Shown here: positions 54,417-63,600 of the stretch, piece after piece
How positions within the stretch are numbered: the first letter of the stretch is position 1
Layout: every line of letters starts with the position of its first letter
Source of the DNA: ASV31 sp965229765
GTDB taxonomy: Bacteria; Pseudomonadota; Alphaproteobacteria; Rhodobacterales; Rhodobacteraceae
Length of the DNA stretch: 64,000 nucleotides
Reading direction: 5' to 3'
Assembly (NCBI GenBank): GCA_965229765.1
Contig: CBDDJT010000004.1
Location: forward strand, 558,001 to 622,000
Notes under the pieces: generated by a model
Told to the model about the DNA's origin: nothing
The model's database searches: none
The model's input: only the letters and a program-made list of their open reading frames with translations
Made by a program: the position numbers and the translations under genes

Positions 54417-54949
54417 TCGCTGCCCGGGTTCAACAGCGTGGTGACGCGGCCCTCCATCACGCCCCGACCGGTGGGCAGGTGATAGGTGAACCTGTCCGAC
54501 GTCAGAACCGTACCGTCCCGAACCAGCAAGACGTCCTGCGTCATCACCATGGTTTCGTCCGCGACAGTATAGACGGCCAACTGGGACTCAGCGACATCGG
54601 GGCGGCGGTCGGGCTCTTCGGGGTGCTCTTGCACCATCACGACATTGCCCGTCGCGGTGACGCGGACGATCTCGTTCGCGCCCGAGGATTCGTTGCGGGC
54701 ATATTCCACCAAAAGACGATCCGTCGTCAGCGTCAATGCCCCCTGCGCAGCGATGACATTGCCGGTGAAGGTGGCCGAGTTGTCGGCCTGATCTAGGCTG
54801 AGGTCGTCAGAGGTGATTTCAACGGGCAGTGAAGAATCATGTTCGGTCATCTGCAGGTCGAGCGCCGCCCCGCCGTCCTGGGCAGCCAACGGAACGGCCG
54901 GCGTGGCAAGAAGAAGACCAAGACAGATCAGGCGCAAGACAGACAACAC
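54413..54949 (-). CDS. lptA: LPS transport periplasmic protein LptA
   Basis: Periplasmic bridge component carrying lipopolysaccharide, about 178 residues. I prefer the GTG at 54949: it follows AAAGGG and gives a normal signal peptide (LRLICLGLLLATPAVPLAAQ). The frame extends to an ATG at 54997. The OstA-like core is ITSDDLSLDQADNSATFTGNV and MVQEHPEEPDRRPDVAESQ. The gene directly follows the RNase D-like gene, with no lptC between them. Confidence 0.88.
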   Translation of the reverse strand: MLSVLRLICLGLLLATPAVPLAAQDGGAALDLQMTEHDSSLPVEITSDDLSLDQADNSATFTGNVIAAQGALTLTTDRLLVEYARNESSGANEIVRVTATGNVVMVQEHPEEPDRRPDVAESQLAVYTVADETMVMTQDVLLVRDGTVLTSDRFTYHLPTGRGVMEGRVTTLLNPGSE

Positions 54950-55027
54950 GCGGGGCCCTTTCAGAGACTGTGCCAGAACACATAGCGTTACCGGCACCGG
55001 AAAGAAACAGCGCGTAGGCCAAGCCTG

Positions 55028-55639
55028 TCAGTGCGCGAAGATGTCGATCTCGGGCCAGCCGGCCAGGTCAAGCCGCGCACGTGTCGGCAGAAAGCGAAAA
55101 CAGGCCTCGGCCAGGTCGGTGCGTCCTTCGCGCGCCAGCCGGCTGTCAAGTTCCGTCTTCAGGCGGTGCAGGTACAAGACATCCGAAGCGGCATATTCCA
55201 GCTGCGCCGCACTCAACGTTTCAGCGCCCCAGTCGCTGGTCTGCTGTTGCTTGGAAATGTCGATCTCGACCAGTTCCTGAAGCAGGTATTTCAGCCCGTG
55301 GCGGTCTGTGTAGGTGCGGATCAGTTTCGACGCGATCTTGGTGCAATAGACGGGCTCTGCCAGCGTGCCGAAGGCGTTCAGCAGCGCGGCGATATCGAAC
55401 CTGCCAAAGTGAAACAACTTTAGGGTTTCCGGATCGGCCAGCATCCGACAGAGGTTGGGCGCGCTGCCCTGCCCCTTGGCGATCTGCACCATATGGGCAT
55501 CACCGTCGCCGGACGACATCTGCACGAGGCAAAGCCGGTCGCGCACCGGGTTCAGCCCCATCGTCTCGCAATCGATGGCGACCACCGGCCCAAGGTTCAG
55601 GCCGTCGGGCAGATCGCCCTGGTGCAGGTGATTGGCCAA
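55028..55639 (-). CDS. rnd: RNase D-like 3'-5' exonuclease
   Basis: This 203-residue protein has only the DEDDy exonuclease domain: Exo I VAIDCETMGLNP (about 19-30), Exo II in HFGRFDIAAL and Exo III in YAASDVLYLHRL. It lacks the HRDC domains of E. coli RNase D. This short form is usual in Rhodobacterales upstream of the lpt genes. It is likely involved in 3' trimming of RNA. Confidence 0.88.
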   Translation of the reverse strand: MANHLHQGDLPDGLNLGPVVAIDCETMGLNPVRDRLCLVQMSSGDGDAHMVQIAKGQGSAPNLCRMLADPETLKLFHFGRFDIAALLNAFGTLAEPVYCTKIASKLIRTYTDRHGLKYLLQELVEIDISKQQQTSDWGAETLSAAQLEYAASDVLYLHRLKTELDSRLAREGRTDLAEACFRFLPTRARLDLAGWPEIDIFAH

Positions 55640-55676
55640 CGCCTGACTCCTTCAATCTCCGACGGGTCCATTACGC

Positions 55677-55710
55677 AAAACACCGGCGAAGGGCAACGCC
55701 CTGCCGGTGT
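55677..55710 (-). terminator. Intrinsic terminator after tRNA-Leu
   Basis: On the minus strand ACACCGGC (55710-55703) pairs with GCCGGTGT (55687-55680). The loop contains its own small hairpin and TTT follows. It lies 20 bp after the tRNA 3' end. Confidence 0.75.
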
Positions 55711-55730
55711 ATTTGCACATTCCGAAGGAA

Positions 55731-55817
55731 TGGTGCCCAGGAGAGGACTCGAACCTCCACGCCCTTACGGGCACTAGCACCTGAAGCTAGCGCGTCTACC
55801 AGTTCCGCCACCTGGGC
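55731..55817 (-). tRNA. tRNA-Leu (anticodon CAG)
   Basis: An 87-nt gene including an encoded CCA. The acceptor stem GCCCAGG (55817-55811) pairs with CCTGGGC. The anticodon arm is CTAGC, loop TTCAGGT, GCTAG, giving anticodon CAG. A long variable arm (GCCCGTAAGGGC) marks it as a class II tRNA, and the T arm has GTTCGAGTC. Confidence 0.97.
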
Positions 55818-55953
55818 CGGTGTCGTGGAAGCGGCGTGTATATCCCGGCGCAGACCCTGTCAACGGCTGTTTGGCGGGATCGGGCCACGTCTTGCGCCTT
55901 GTTCCGGCGGCGCTGCATCGGTATGGCTTTTTCGAGGAATACGGAGGCATGGC

Positions 55954-56934
55954 ATGTCTGGTCTGGTCACGATCTATGGCGGTTCCGGCTTTGTCGGTCG
56001 CTACATCGCGCGGCGGCTTGCTCAACAGGGGTGGCGCATCCGGGTGGCCGTGCGCCGCCCGAACGAAGCGATGTTCGTCAAGCCGTATGGTGTGGTCGGA
56101 CAGGTCGAGCCGGTGTTCTGCAACATCCGCGATGACGCCAGTGTGCGGCAGGCGATGGTGGGGGCCGACGCGGTCGTGAATTGCGTGGGCATCCTTGCCG
56201 AAGATGGTAGCAACCGGTTCGCCGCGGTGCAGGCCGACGGGGCCGAGCGCATCGCCCGCCTGGCCGCCGAGGCCGGTATCGCCCGCATGGTGCATGTCTC
56301 GGCCATCGGCGCCGATGCCGAAAGCGACAGCGCCTACGCCCGGACCAAGGCCGACGGCGAAGCCGGGGTCTTGCGGCACATGCCGCAGGCCACGATCCTG
56401 CGGCCGTCGATCGTGTTCGGGGCGGAAGATCAGTTCTTCAACCGCTTTGCCGGTATGGCGCGCATGGCGCCGTTGCTTCCGATCGTGGGGGCCGACACGC
56501 GTTTCCAGCCGGTCTTTGTCGATGACGTGGCAGCCGCGGCGGTCATGGGTGTGACCGGGCAGGCCGGGCCCGGGATCTATGAGCTTGGGGGCCCCGACGT
56601 GGACAGCTTCCGTGAACTGATGCAGCAGATGCTGGGTGTGATCCAGCGCCGCGCATTGATCGTCAACACGCCGTTCTGGCTGGCGCGTATCATGGGTGGT
56701 GCCTTCGACGTGGTGAAGGCGGTCAGCGGTGGCCTGATCGCGGGGCCCCTGACGCTTGATCAGGTCCGCAACCTCGCAAGGGACAACGTTGTATCACCCG
56801 GCGCCAAGGGCTTTGCCGATCTGGGTATCACGCCGACCGCGCTGGAATCGGTGCTTCCCGATTACCTTTGGTGTTATCGCCCGTCGGGTCAGTATGCCTC
56901 GATCAAGGCATCAGCCCGCAAGCTTCGCGGTTAG
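55954..56934 (+). CDS. NDUFA9-like NAD(P)-binding protein (complex I-associated type)
   Basis: An atypical short-chain dehydrogenase of 326 residues. The ATG at 55954 has ACGGAGG before it; a longer frame to 55081 crosses the tRNA and is not coding. The nucleotide motif is TIYGGSGFVGRYIARRL. NCVGIL, QADGAERIARLA and RPSIVFGAEDQFFNRF are family landmarks of the mitochondrial 39-kDa complex I accessory subunit and its bacterial relatives. It may bind NADPH and aid complex I assembly or quinone metabolism. It ends 4 bp into the convergent uppP gene. Confidence 0.88.
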   Translation: MSGLVTIYGGSGFVGRYIARRLAQQGWRIRVAVRRPNEAMFVKPYGVVGQVEPVFCNIRDDASVRQAMVGADAVVNCVGILAEDGSNRFAAVQADGAERIARLAAEAGIARMVHVSAIGADAESDSAYARTKADGEAGVLRHMPQATILRPSIVFGAEDQFFNRFAGMARMAPLLPIVGADTRFQPVFVDDVAAAAVMGVTGQAGPGIYELGGPDVDSFRELMQQMLGVIQRRALIVNTPFWLARIMGGAFDVVKAVSGGLIAGPLTLDQVRNLARDNVVSPGAKGFADLGITPTALESVLPDYLWCYRPSGQYASIKASARKLRG

Positions 56935-57734
56935 GAATACGCGATCCAAAGCAGTACGACGCCCAGTATCACCCGGTAGATGACGTAGGGCGTGAAGCTG
57001 ACGCTGCGAAGCAGACGCATCATGAAGACAAGCGCCAGCAGCGCCGCGCAAAAGGCAAAGGCGGCCGCGATGGCAGCATCGCGCGCCAACGCCCAGTCAG
57101 CCGTGCCGACAACGTCGATGGACAGAACCAGGCCCGAGGCAAGGATCGTCGGGATCGACATCAGCATCGCCAGTTTCGCGGCGTCGTGCCGGGCATAGCC
57201 CAGATGCCTGGCGGCAGAGATCGTGATCCCCGACCGCGATGTTCCCGGTATCAGCGCCAAGGCCTGCCACAACCCCATGACAAGCGCATCTTTCAGGGAC
57301 CATTGCCCCGCCGTCCTGGTCACGGCGCCCTTCTGGTCGGTCCAATAAAGGACCAGCCCGAAGATCAGCATCGTCCAGCCAATTACGGCGGTCGATCGAA
57401 GTGCCTCGTCGAACCCGGTCAGCTTGATGATCAGCCCAAGCACGACGACGGGCACTGTCGCGATCACAAGGCAAAGCGCCAGCCATGCGTTCTGATCGTT
57501 GATTTGCCAACGCAAGAGCTTTGGCACCCCGGAGACGGCTCGTGCCACATCGGAACGGAAATAGAGTACCACCGCGAAAAGAGTGCCGACGTGAACGGCT
57601 ACATCCAGCGCAAGCCCCTGGTCCTGCATGCCGGTCAGCTTCGGAAGAAGGATCAGGTGGCCAGACGAAGAAATCGGCAGGAACTCGGTCAGTCCCTGGA
57701 TCACGGCCACTAGAAACAGGTGAAACAGAGTCAT
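56931..57734 (-). CDS. uppP: Undecaprenyl-diphosphatase UppP
   Basis: Membrane enzyme that regenerates undecaprenyl phosphate for peptidoglycan and polysaccharide synthesis. It has 267 residues with about eight transmembrane helices. Active-site motifs are GLTEFLPISSSGHLIL (about 14-29) and PGTSRSG (about 165-171). Length and motifs match the BacA family. Confidence 0.95.
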   Translation of the reverse strand: MTLFHLFLVAVIQGLTEFLPISSSGHLILLPKLTGMQDQGLALDVAVHVGTLFAVVLYFRSDVARAVSGVPKLLRWQINDQNAWLALCLVIATVPVVVLGLIIKLTGFDEALRSTAVIGWTMLIFGLVLYWTDQKGAVTRTAGQWSLKDALVMGLWQALALIPGTSRSGITISAARHLGYARHDAAKLAMLMSIPTILASGLVLSIDVVGTADWALARDAAIAAAFAFCAALLALVFMMRLLRSVSFTPYVIYRVILGVVLLWIAYS

Positions 57735-57810
57735 CCAACAAACCGCCCACGAATCGTCAGGGCGACCCTAAACGACGGCTCGGGCGAGGGAAATTTGTAA
57801 GTTGGGAACG

Positions 57811-57887
57811 TATACTGACCTAAAATTATCAGTTTGTTAGGGAATTGCGTGCGGTGGCGGTGAATTTCGAATTAATAGGTCAGTATA
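57811..57887. repeat. Perfect 12-bp inverted repeat upstream of gltD
   Basis: TATACTGACCTA (57811-57822) and TAGGTCAGTATA (57876-57887) are exact inverted copies, 53 bp apart, in the unusually AT-rich uppP-gltD spacer. The right arm ends 66 bp before the gltD start. Each arm contains a -10-like TATACT. It may be a pair of operator sites, or the ends of a very small element; no transposase is present. Confidence 0.7.
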
Positions 57888-57953
57888 ACTGCCTTTTCAT
57901 TCCCGCGCAGCCGGGGTATCTGGCGGTTCTGGGAATTCTGGAGGTGATCTGCG

Positions 57954-59387
57954 ATGTCCAAGCAGAAGATGCTGCAGTTCGTGACGGTCGAGCGGGCGAT
58001 GCCCGAAAAGCGGCCGCCGGATTTGCGCAGCAAGGATTTCGGCGAGATCTACGGCGAGTATGCCGCGGAGAAGGCGGCGCAGCAGGCCGGGCGGTGCAGC
58101 CAGTGCGGCGTGCCTTACTGCCAGACGCATTGCCCGCTGCACAACAACATCCCCGACTGGCTGCGGCTGACGGCGGAAGGCCGGCTGCGGGAGGCCTACG
58201 AGATCAGCCAGGCCACCAACACCTTCCCCGAGATCTGCGGCCGCATCTGCCCGCAAGACAGGTTGTGCGAAGGCAACTGCGTGATCGAGCAGTCGGGCCA
58301 CGGCACCGTGACCATCGGGTCGGTGGAAAAGTACATCACCGATACCGCGTGGGAAGAAGGCTGGGTACAGCCGATCCGCCCCGCCGAGGAGCGCCCTGAA
58401 TCCGTTGGCATAATCGGTGCCGGCCCCGGTGGGCTGGCGGCGGCTGACGTGCTGCGCCGCAAGGGCATCCAGGTGACCGTCTATGACCGCTATGACCGCG
58501 CGGGCGGTCTGATGACCTATGGGATTCCCGGCTTCAAGCTGGAAAAGGACGTGGTTCTGAAGCGGATCGATCAGCTGGAGCAGGGCGGCGTAAGCTTCCG
58601 GCTGAACTGCAACGTGGGCACCGATATCTCGTTCGACGAGATCCACGCGGCCCATGATGCCGTGCTGATTGCCACCGGCGTCTACAAGTCGCGCGACCTG
58701 CAGGCCCCCGGCGTGGGCGCCGGCGGCATCGTGCGCGCGATCGACTATCTGACCGCGTCGAACCGCAAGAGCTTTGGCGATGACGTGCCCGAGTTCGACA
58801 GCGGCGAATTGAACGCAGAAGGCAAGCGCGTGGTCGTCATCGGCGGCGGCGACACGGCGATGGACTGCGTGCGCACGGCGGTCCGGCAGGGCGCGACCAG
58901 CGTCAAGTGCCTCTATCGCCGGGACAAGGCCAACATGCCGGGCAGCCAGCGCGAGGTTCAGAACGCCGAAGAGGAAGGCGTTGAATTCGTGTGGCTTTCC
59001 GCGCCCAAGGGGTTCAAGGGCGACAACGTGGATGGTGTGATCGTGCAGAAGATGCGTCTTGGCGCGCCGGATGCCACGGGCCGTCAGGTTCCCGAACTGA
59101 TCGAGGGATCGGACTATACCGAAGGCGCCGATCTGGTGATCAAGGCGCTGGGCTTCGAGCCCGAGGCCCTGCCGAAGCTTTGGGGGGTCGAGGGGCTGGA
59201 CGTGACGCGCTGGGGCACCATCCGCGCCGATTTCCGCACCCATTCCACCAGCCTGCCCGGCGTCTACGCCGTGGGCGATATCGTGCGCGGGGCAAGCCTT
59301 GTCGTCTGGGCGATCCGCGATGGCCGCGAGGCCGCCGAGGCGATGCTGGCCGCGTTCGACGCACCGGCGCAAGTGGCGGCAGAATAG
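57954..59387 (+). CDS. gltD: Glutamate synthase small subunit
   Basis: Electron-transfer subunit of NADPH-GOGAT, 477 residues. The N-terminal cysteine clusters CSQCGVPYCQTHCP (about 47-60) and CGRICPQDRLCEGNC bind 4Fe-4S centres. The FAD loop is GIIGAGPGGLAAADVL and the NADPH loop VVIGGGDTAMDC. It works with gltB at 60685. The two are separated by two small genes, an arrangement less common than adjacent gltBD. Confidence 0.96.
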   Translation: MSKQKMLQFVTVERAMPEKRPPDLRSKDFGEIYGEYAAEKAAQQAGRCSQCGVPYCQTHCPLHNNIPDWLRLTAEGRLREAYEISQATNTFPEICGRICPQDRLCEGNCVIEQSGHGTVTIGSVEKYITDTAWEEGWVQPIRPAEERPESVGIIGAGPGGLAAADVLRRKGIQVTVYDRYDRAGGLMTYGIPGFKLEKDVVLKRIDQLEQGGVSFRLNCNVGTDISFDEIHAAHDAVLIATGVYKSRDLQAPGVGAGGIVRAIDYLTASNRKSFGDDVPEFDSGELNAEGKRVVVIGGGDTAMDCVRTAVRQGATSVKCLYRRDKANMPGSQREVQNAEEEGVEFVWLSAPKGFKGDNVDGVIVQKMRLGAPDATGRQVPELIEGSDYTEGADLVIKALGFEPEALPKLWGVEGLDVTRWGTIRADFRTHSTSLPGVYAVGDIVRGASLVVWAIRDGREAAEAMLAAFDAPAQVAAE

Positions 59388-60200
59388 ATGTCGGCACAAC
59401 GTCGGCATAACGTCGGCATCGCGTCGGCGCGGAAATCGGGTCAGGGTTTCACAAAGGTAAGGTGCGCTGACGCTGTTGCGGTGACCCTTGCTGCGGCTGC
59501 GATGTTTACGGCTTCTTCACAGTCTGCCGTAGCGCAGGCGTGGGAGCCCGCCGCAGGCTGCACCGGGTTTCTGACGGTGCAGATGGAAGGCTGTTTCGTC
59601 GCCAACTACTGGCGCTGCGATGCCGCGCCGGCGGGCTATGTCTTTACGGCCAGCCATGACGAGAACGGCCGGTTCAGCGCCAATATCCTGGATGCAGAGT
59701 TCAACTGGCTGCACAGCCTGTGGAGCGATGGCTGGCGCGAGCGGCTGGTGCATCCGGCCGCAGACCCGATCTCGACCAGCACGCTCATGGCGCAGGGCTG
59801 GGATGCCTACGACTTCGAGCTTCTGTCGGACGGCGACAGCCCCGACGATGGCGTCACTTTCACCCGGGTGCGCGGCATGGACGTCCTGGTGGGCGAACGG
59901 GTGCAGATCGACGGGCTCGACCTGGAGCGGACCTATTACCACAACGTCTTTTCCGGGCCGGATGGCACGGTGACGTCGATGGGCCGGGGATACCAGTATT
60001 TCAGCCCCGGCTACGGGTTGTATTTCCTGGGCCAGGAAGAATGGGTCGAGAACGGCGAGGTCGACAGCTGGGACAACACGCCCGTCGAGTTCGTCGAGCC
60101 GGGAGAGCCCGGGTTCGGGGCCATCGTTCCGAAATACGGCTGCGCCGCCAAGCCCGATCTGGTGCCGGGTAAGAGCGCCGGGCCGAAACAGTCGAAATAG
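59388..60200 (+). CDS. Secreted protein of unknown function
   Basis: The open frame begins at an ATG directly after the gltD stop. Its first 15 codons are made of the 11-bp repeat array, so the true start may be later, for example the GTG at 59481 or ATG at 59502. A hydrophobic segment ending SAVAQA (about residues 30-50) is a signal peptide. The mature part has Trp- and Cys-containing blocks (GCTGFLTVQMEGCFVANYW, YYHNVFSGPDGTVTSMGRGY) and no recognised domain. It probably acts in the periplasm. Its position between gltD and gltB is unexplained. Confidence 0.6.
   Translation: MSAQRRHNVGIASARKSGQGFTKVRCADAVAVTLAAAAMFTASSQSAVAQAWEPAAGCTGFLTVQMEGCFVANYWRCDAAPAGYVFTASHDENGRFSANILDAEFNWLHSLWSDGWRERLVHPAADPISTSTLMAQGWDAYDFELLSDGDSPDDGVTFTRVRGMDVLVGERVQIDGLDLERTYYHNVFSGPDGTVTSMGRGYQYFSPGYGLYFLGQEEWVENGEVDSWDNTPVEFVEPGEPGFGAIVPKYGCAAKPDLVPGKSAGPKQSK
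59390..59428. repeat. Four-unit 11-bp-period repeat array (locus 2)
   Basis: The core GTCGGC occurs at 59390, 59401, 59412 and 59423. It is the reverse complement of the core at 15339-15379 with the same period, and the shared sequence continues as GCGCGG and an AAATCGG-like block. It begins right after the gltD stop. Confidence 0.75.
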
Positions 60201-60250
60201 GCGCTGCCGCCGGTGGACGGCGGACAGCAGGATACAAGGGGACTTTGGCG

Positions 60251-60685
60251 ATGCGGACCGGAGGATGCATGTGCGGGGCAGTGCGGTTTACCGCGCGCGA
60301 CGTGCCGTCGTCGTTCGGCGCGTGCCATTGCGAGATGTGCCGCCGCTGGACCGGATCGGCCCTGTTGGGCGTGACCGTGCCGCGTGCGTCGGTGGACTGG
60401 CAGGGCGCAGACCGGATCGCGACGCTGCAAAGCTCTGACTGGGCGGAACGCGCGTGGTGCCGCGACTGCGGCTCGCCGCTGTACTATCACGTGACGATGG
60501 AGGGGCCGATGACCGCGTCCATCGAGATGCCCATCGGCCTGTTTGACGACGCCTCGGGCTTCGACTTCGACAATGAAATCTACATCGACCACAAGCCGGA
60601 CAGCTTTGCCTATGCCGGCGACCGCACGCGGCTTACCCGCAAGGAAACGCTGGCCCGCTTCGGGATAGACGAGGGAGACCTGTGA
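60251..60685 (+). CDS. GFA/Mss4-like zinc-binding protein
   Basis: A 144-residue protein from the ATG at 60251; a TTG two codons earlier is possible. The glutathione-dependent formaldehyde-activating family motif is complete: GGCMCGAV, then CHCEMCRRW, then WCRDCGSPLYY, giving the zinc-binding cysteines. The family is broad and most members have unknown substrates, so formaldehyde metabolism should not be assumed. Its stop overlaps the gltB start (TGATG). Confidence 0.85.
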   Translation: MRTGGCMCGAVRFTARDVPSSFGACHCEMCRRWTGSALLGVTVPRASVDWQGADRIATLQSSDWAERAWCRDCGSPLYYHVTMEGPMTASIEMPIGLFDDASGFDFDNEIYIDHKPDSFAYAGDRTRLTRKETLARFGIDEGDL

Positions 60686-63600
60686 TGACCAAGTACGATG
60701 CCGAATGGGTTGCACGTGAGGAAGCCAAGCGCGCCTACATGGCCGAGCACGGGCTGTACCGTCCCGAGGACGAGCACGCGTCCTGCGGCGTGGGACTGGT
60801 GGTATCGATCGACGGCAGCCGCAGCCGAAAGGTGGTGGAGCACGGGATCGACGCGCTGAAGGCCGTGTGGCACCGGGGCGCTGTGGACGCAGACGGCAAG
60901 ACCGGCGACGGCGCGGGCATTCACGTGCAGATCCCGGTGGCGTTCTTCCACGACCAGATCACGCGCACCGGCCACAACCCGCGCCCCGGCGAGATGCTGG
61001 CGGTGGGCCAGGTGTTCCTGCCACGCACCGATTTCGGCGCGCAGGAGACCTGCCGCACCATCATCGAGACCGAAGTGCTGCGGATGGGGTATTACATCTA
61101 CGGCTGGCGGCACGTGCCGGTGAACATCGACGTGCTTGGCGAAAAGGCCAACGCCACCCGCCCCGAGATCGAGCAGATCCTGATATCGAACTCGAAGGGG
61201 GCGGACGAAGATACGTTCGAGCGCGAGCTTTACGTGATCCGGCGGCGGATCGAGAAGGCTGCCGCGGCCGCACAGGTGCCGACGCTTTATCTTGCATCGC
61301 TGTCGTGCCGGTCGATCATCTACAAGGGCATGATGCTGGCCGAGCAGGTGGCCGAGTTCTATCCCGACCTGCAGGACGAGCGGTTCGAAAGCGCGTTCGC
61401 GATCTACCACCAGCGCTATTCCACGAACACCTTCCCGCAGTGGTGGCTGGCCCAGCCGTTCCGGATGCTGGCGCACAACGGCGAGATCAACACGCTGAAG
61501 GGAAACATCAACTGGATGAAGAGCCACGAGATCCGGATGGCGTCAGGCGCATTCGGGGACATGGCAGAGGACATCAAGCCGATCATCGCGCAGGGGTCCT
61601 CGGATTCGGCGGCGCTTGACGCGGTGTTCGAGGTGCTGGTGCGCGCGGGTCGCAGTGCGCCGATGGCCAAGACGATGCTGGTGCCCGAAAGCTGGTCCAA
61701 GCAGGCGCGCGAACTGCCCGAGGCGTGGCGCGACATGTATTCGTACTGCAACGCGGTGATGGAACCGTGGGACGGCCCGGCCGCGCTGGCGATGACCGAC
61801 GGGCGCTGGGTCTGCGCAGGGCTGGACCGCAACGGGCTGCGCCCGATGCGCTATGTCGTTACCGGCGACGGGCTGGTGATCGCCGGGTCCGAAGCGGGAA
61901 TGGTGCCCACCGACGAGGCGACGGCAGTAGAGAAGGGGGCGCTGGGACCAGGGCAGATGCTGGCCGTGGACATGGCTGCGGGCAAGTTGTTCCACGACAC
62001 CGAGATCAAGGACAAATTGGCCGCCGCGCAGTCCTTCGGCGAGTGGGTCGGCAAGATCAACGAGCTGGACGACGAGCTGGACCAGGTCGTCGAGACGCCG
62101 CTGTTCACCGGGGCCGAGCTGCGCAAGCGGCAGATTGCGGCGGGCTACAGCATCGAAGAGCTGGAGCAGGTGCTTGCGCCCATGGCAGAGGACGCCAAGG
62201 AAGTCGTGGCCTCGATGGGCGATGACACGCCGTCCGCCGTGCTGTCGGAAAAGTACCGGCCGCTGAGCCACTTCTTCCGCCAGAACTTCAGCCAGGTGAC
62301 GAACCCACCCATCGACAGCCTGCGCGAGCATCGGGTGATGAGCCTGAAGACGCGGTTCGGCAACCTCAAGAACGTGCTGGACGAGGACAGCAGCCAGACC
62401 GAGATCATCGTGCTGGAAAGCCCGTTCGTGGCGAATGCGCAGTTCGACCGGCTGATGGAAGTCTTCGACAACTCGATGGTCGAGATTGATTGCACCTTTG
62501 CGCTGGACGGCGGCGCGCGTGCCCTGTCCGAGGGTCTGGCGCGCATCCGGGCCGAGGCCGAGGATGCCGTGCGATCCGGTGCCGGCCATCTGGTCCTGAC
62601 CGATCAGCATCAGGGCCCCGACCGGGTGCCGATGCCGATGATCCTGGCGACCAGCGCGGTGCATTCGTGGCTGACGCGCAAGGGTCTGCGCACCTTCTGT
62701 TCTGTCGCGGTGCGGTCGGCGGAATGCATTGATCCGCATTACTTTGCCGTGCTGATCGGCTGCGGCGCGACGGTGGTGAACGCCTATCTTGCCGAGGACA
62801 GCCTTGCCGACCGGATCGAGCGCGGGCTGCTGGATGGCCCGCTGACCGAGACGGTGGCGCGCTATCGCACGGCTGTCGATCAGGGCCTTCTGAAGATCAT
62901 GTCCAAGATGGGGATCTCGGTGGTGTCGTCCTATCGCGGCGGCCTGAACTTCGAGGCCGTGGGTCTGAGCCGGGCGATGGTGGCGGAATACTTCCCCGGC
63001 ATGCCCAGCCGGATTTCCGGCATCGGCGTCAGCGGCATCCAGAAAAAGCTTGTCGAGGTTCACGCGCGCGGCTGGCGCGGCGGCGCCGACGTGCTGCCCA
63101 TCGGTGGCTTCTACAAGGCGCGCCGGTCGGGCGAGACGCATGCGTGGGATGCGCAGGGGATGCACCTGTTGCAGGCCGCCTGCGACCGCGCGAGCTATGA
63201 GATGTGGAAGCAGTTTTCGGCCAAGATGCGGGCGATGCCGCCCATTCACCTGCGCGACCTGCTGGACTTCAAGCCACTGGGAGCGCCGGTGCCGCTGGAC
63301 GAGGTGGAATCGATCACCTCGATCCGCAAGCGGTTCGTCACCCCGGGGATGAGCCTTGGCGCGCTGTCGCCCGAGGCGCACAAGACGCTGAACGTTGCGA
63401 TGAACCGGATCGGCGCCAAGTCGGATTCCGGTGAGGGCGGCGAGGACCCGGCGCATTTCACGCCCGAGTCCAACGGCGACAACCCCAGCGCCAAGATCAA
63501 GCAGGTGGCGTCGGGCCGGTTCGGCGTGACGGCGGAATACCTGAACCATTGCGAAGAGCTGGAGATCAAGGTCGCCCAGGGCGCCAAGCCCGGCGAGGGC

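Noticed and set aside
55081..55953. Long frame upstream of the NDUFA9-like gene
   Set aside because: It runs antisense to the RNase D-like gene and through tRNA-Leu. The ATG at 55954 has a clear ribosome binding site.
57811..57887. Insertion sequence or transposon ends
   Set aside because: Only 53 bp lie between the arms, there is no transposase, and I saw no flanking target duplication. It is kept only as an inverted repeat.
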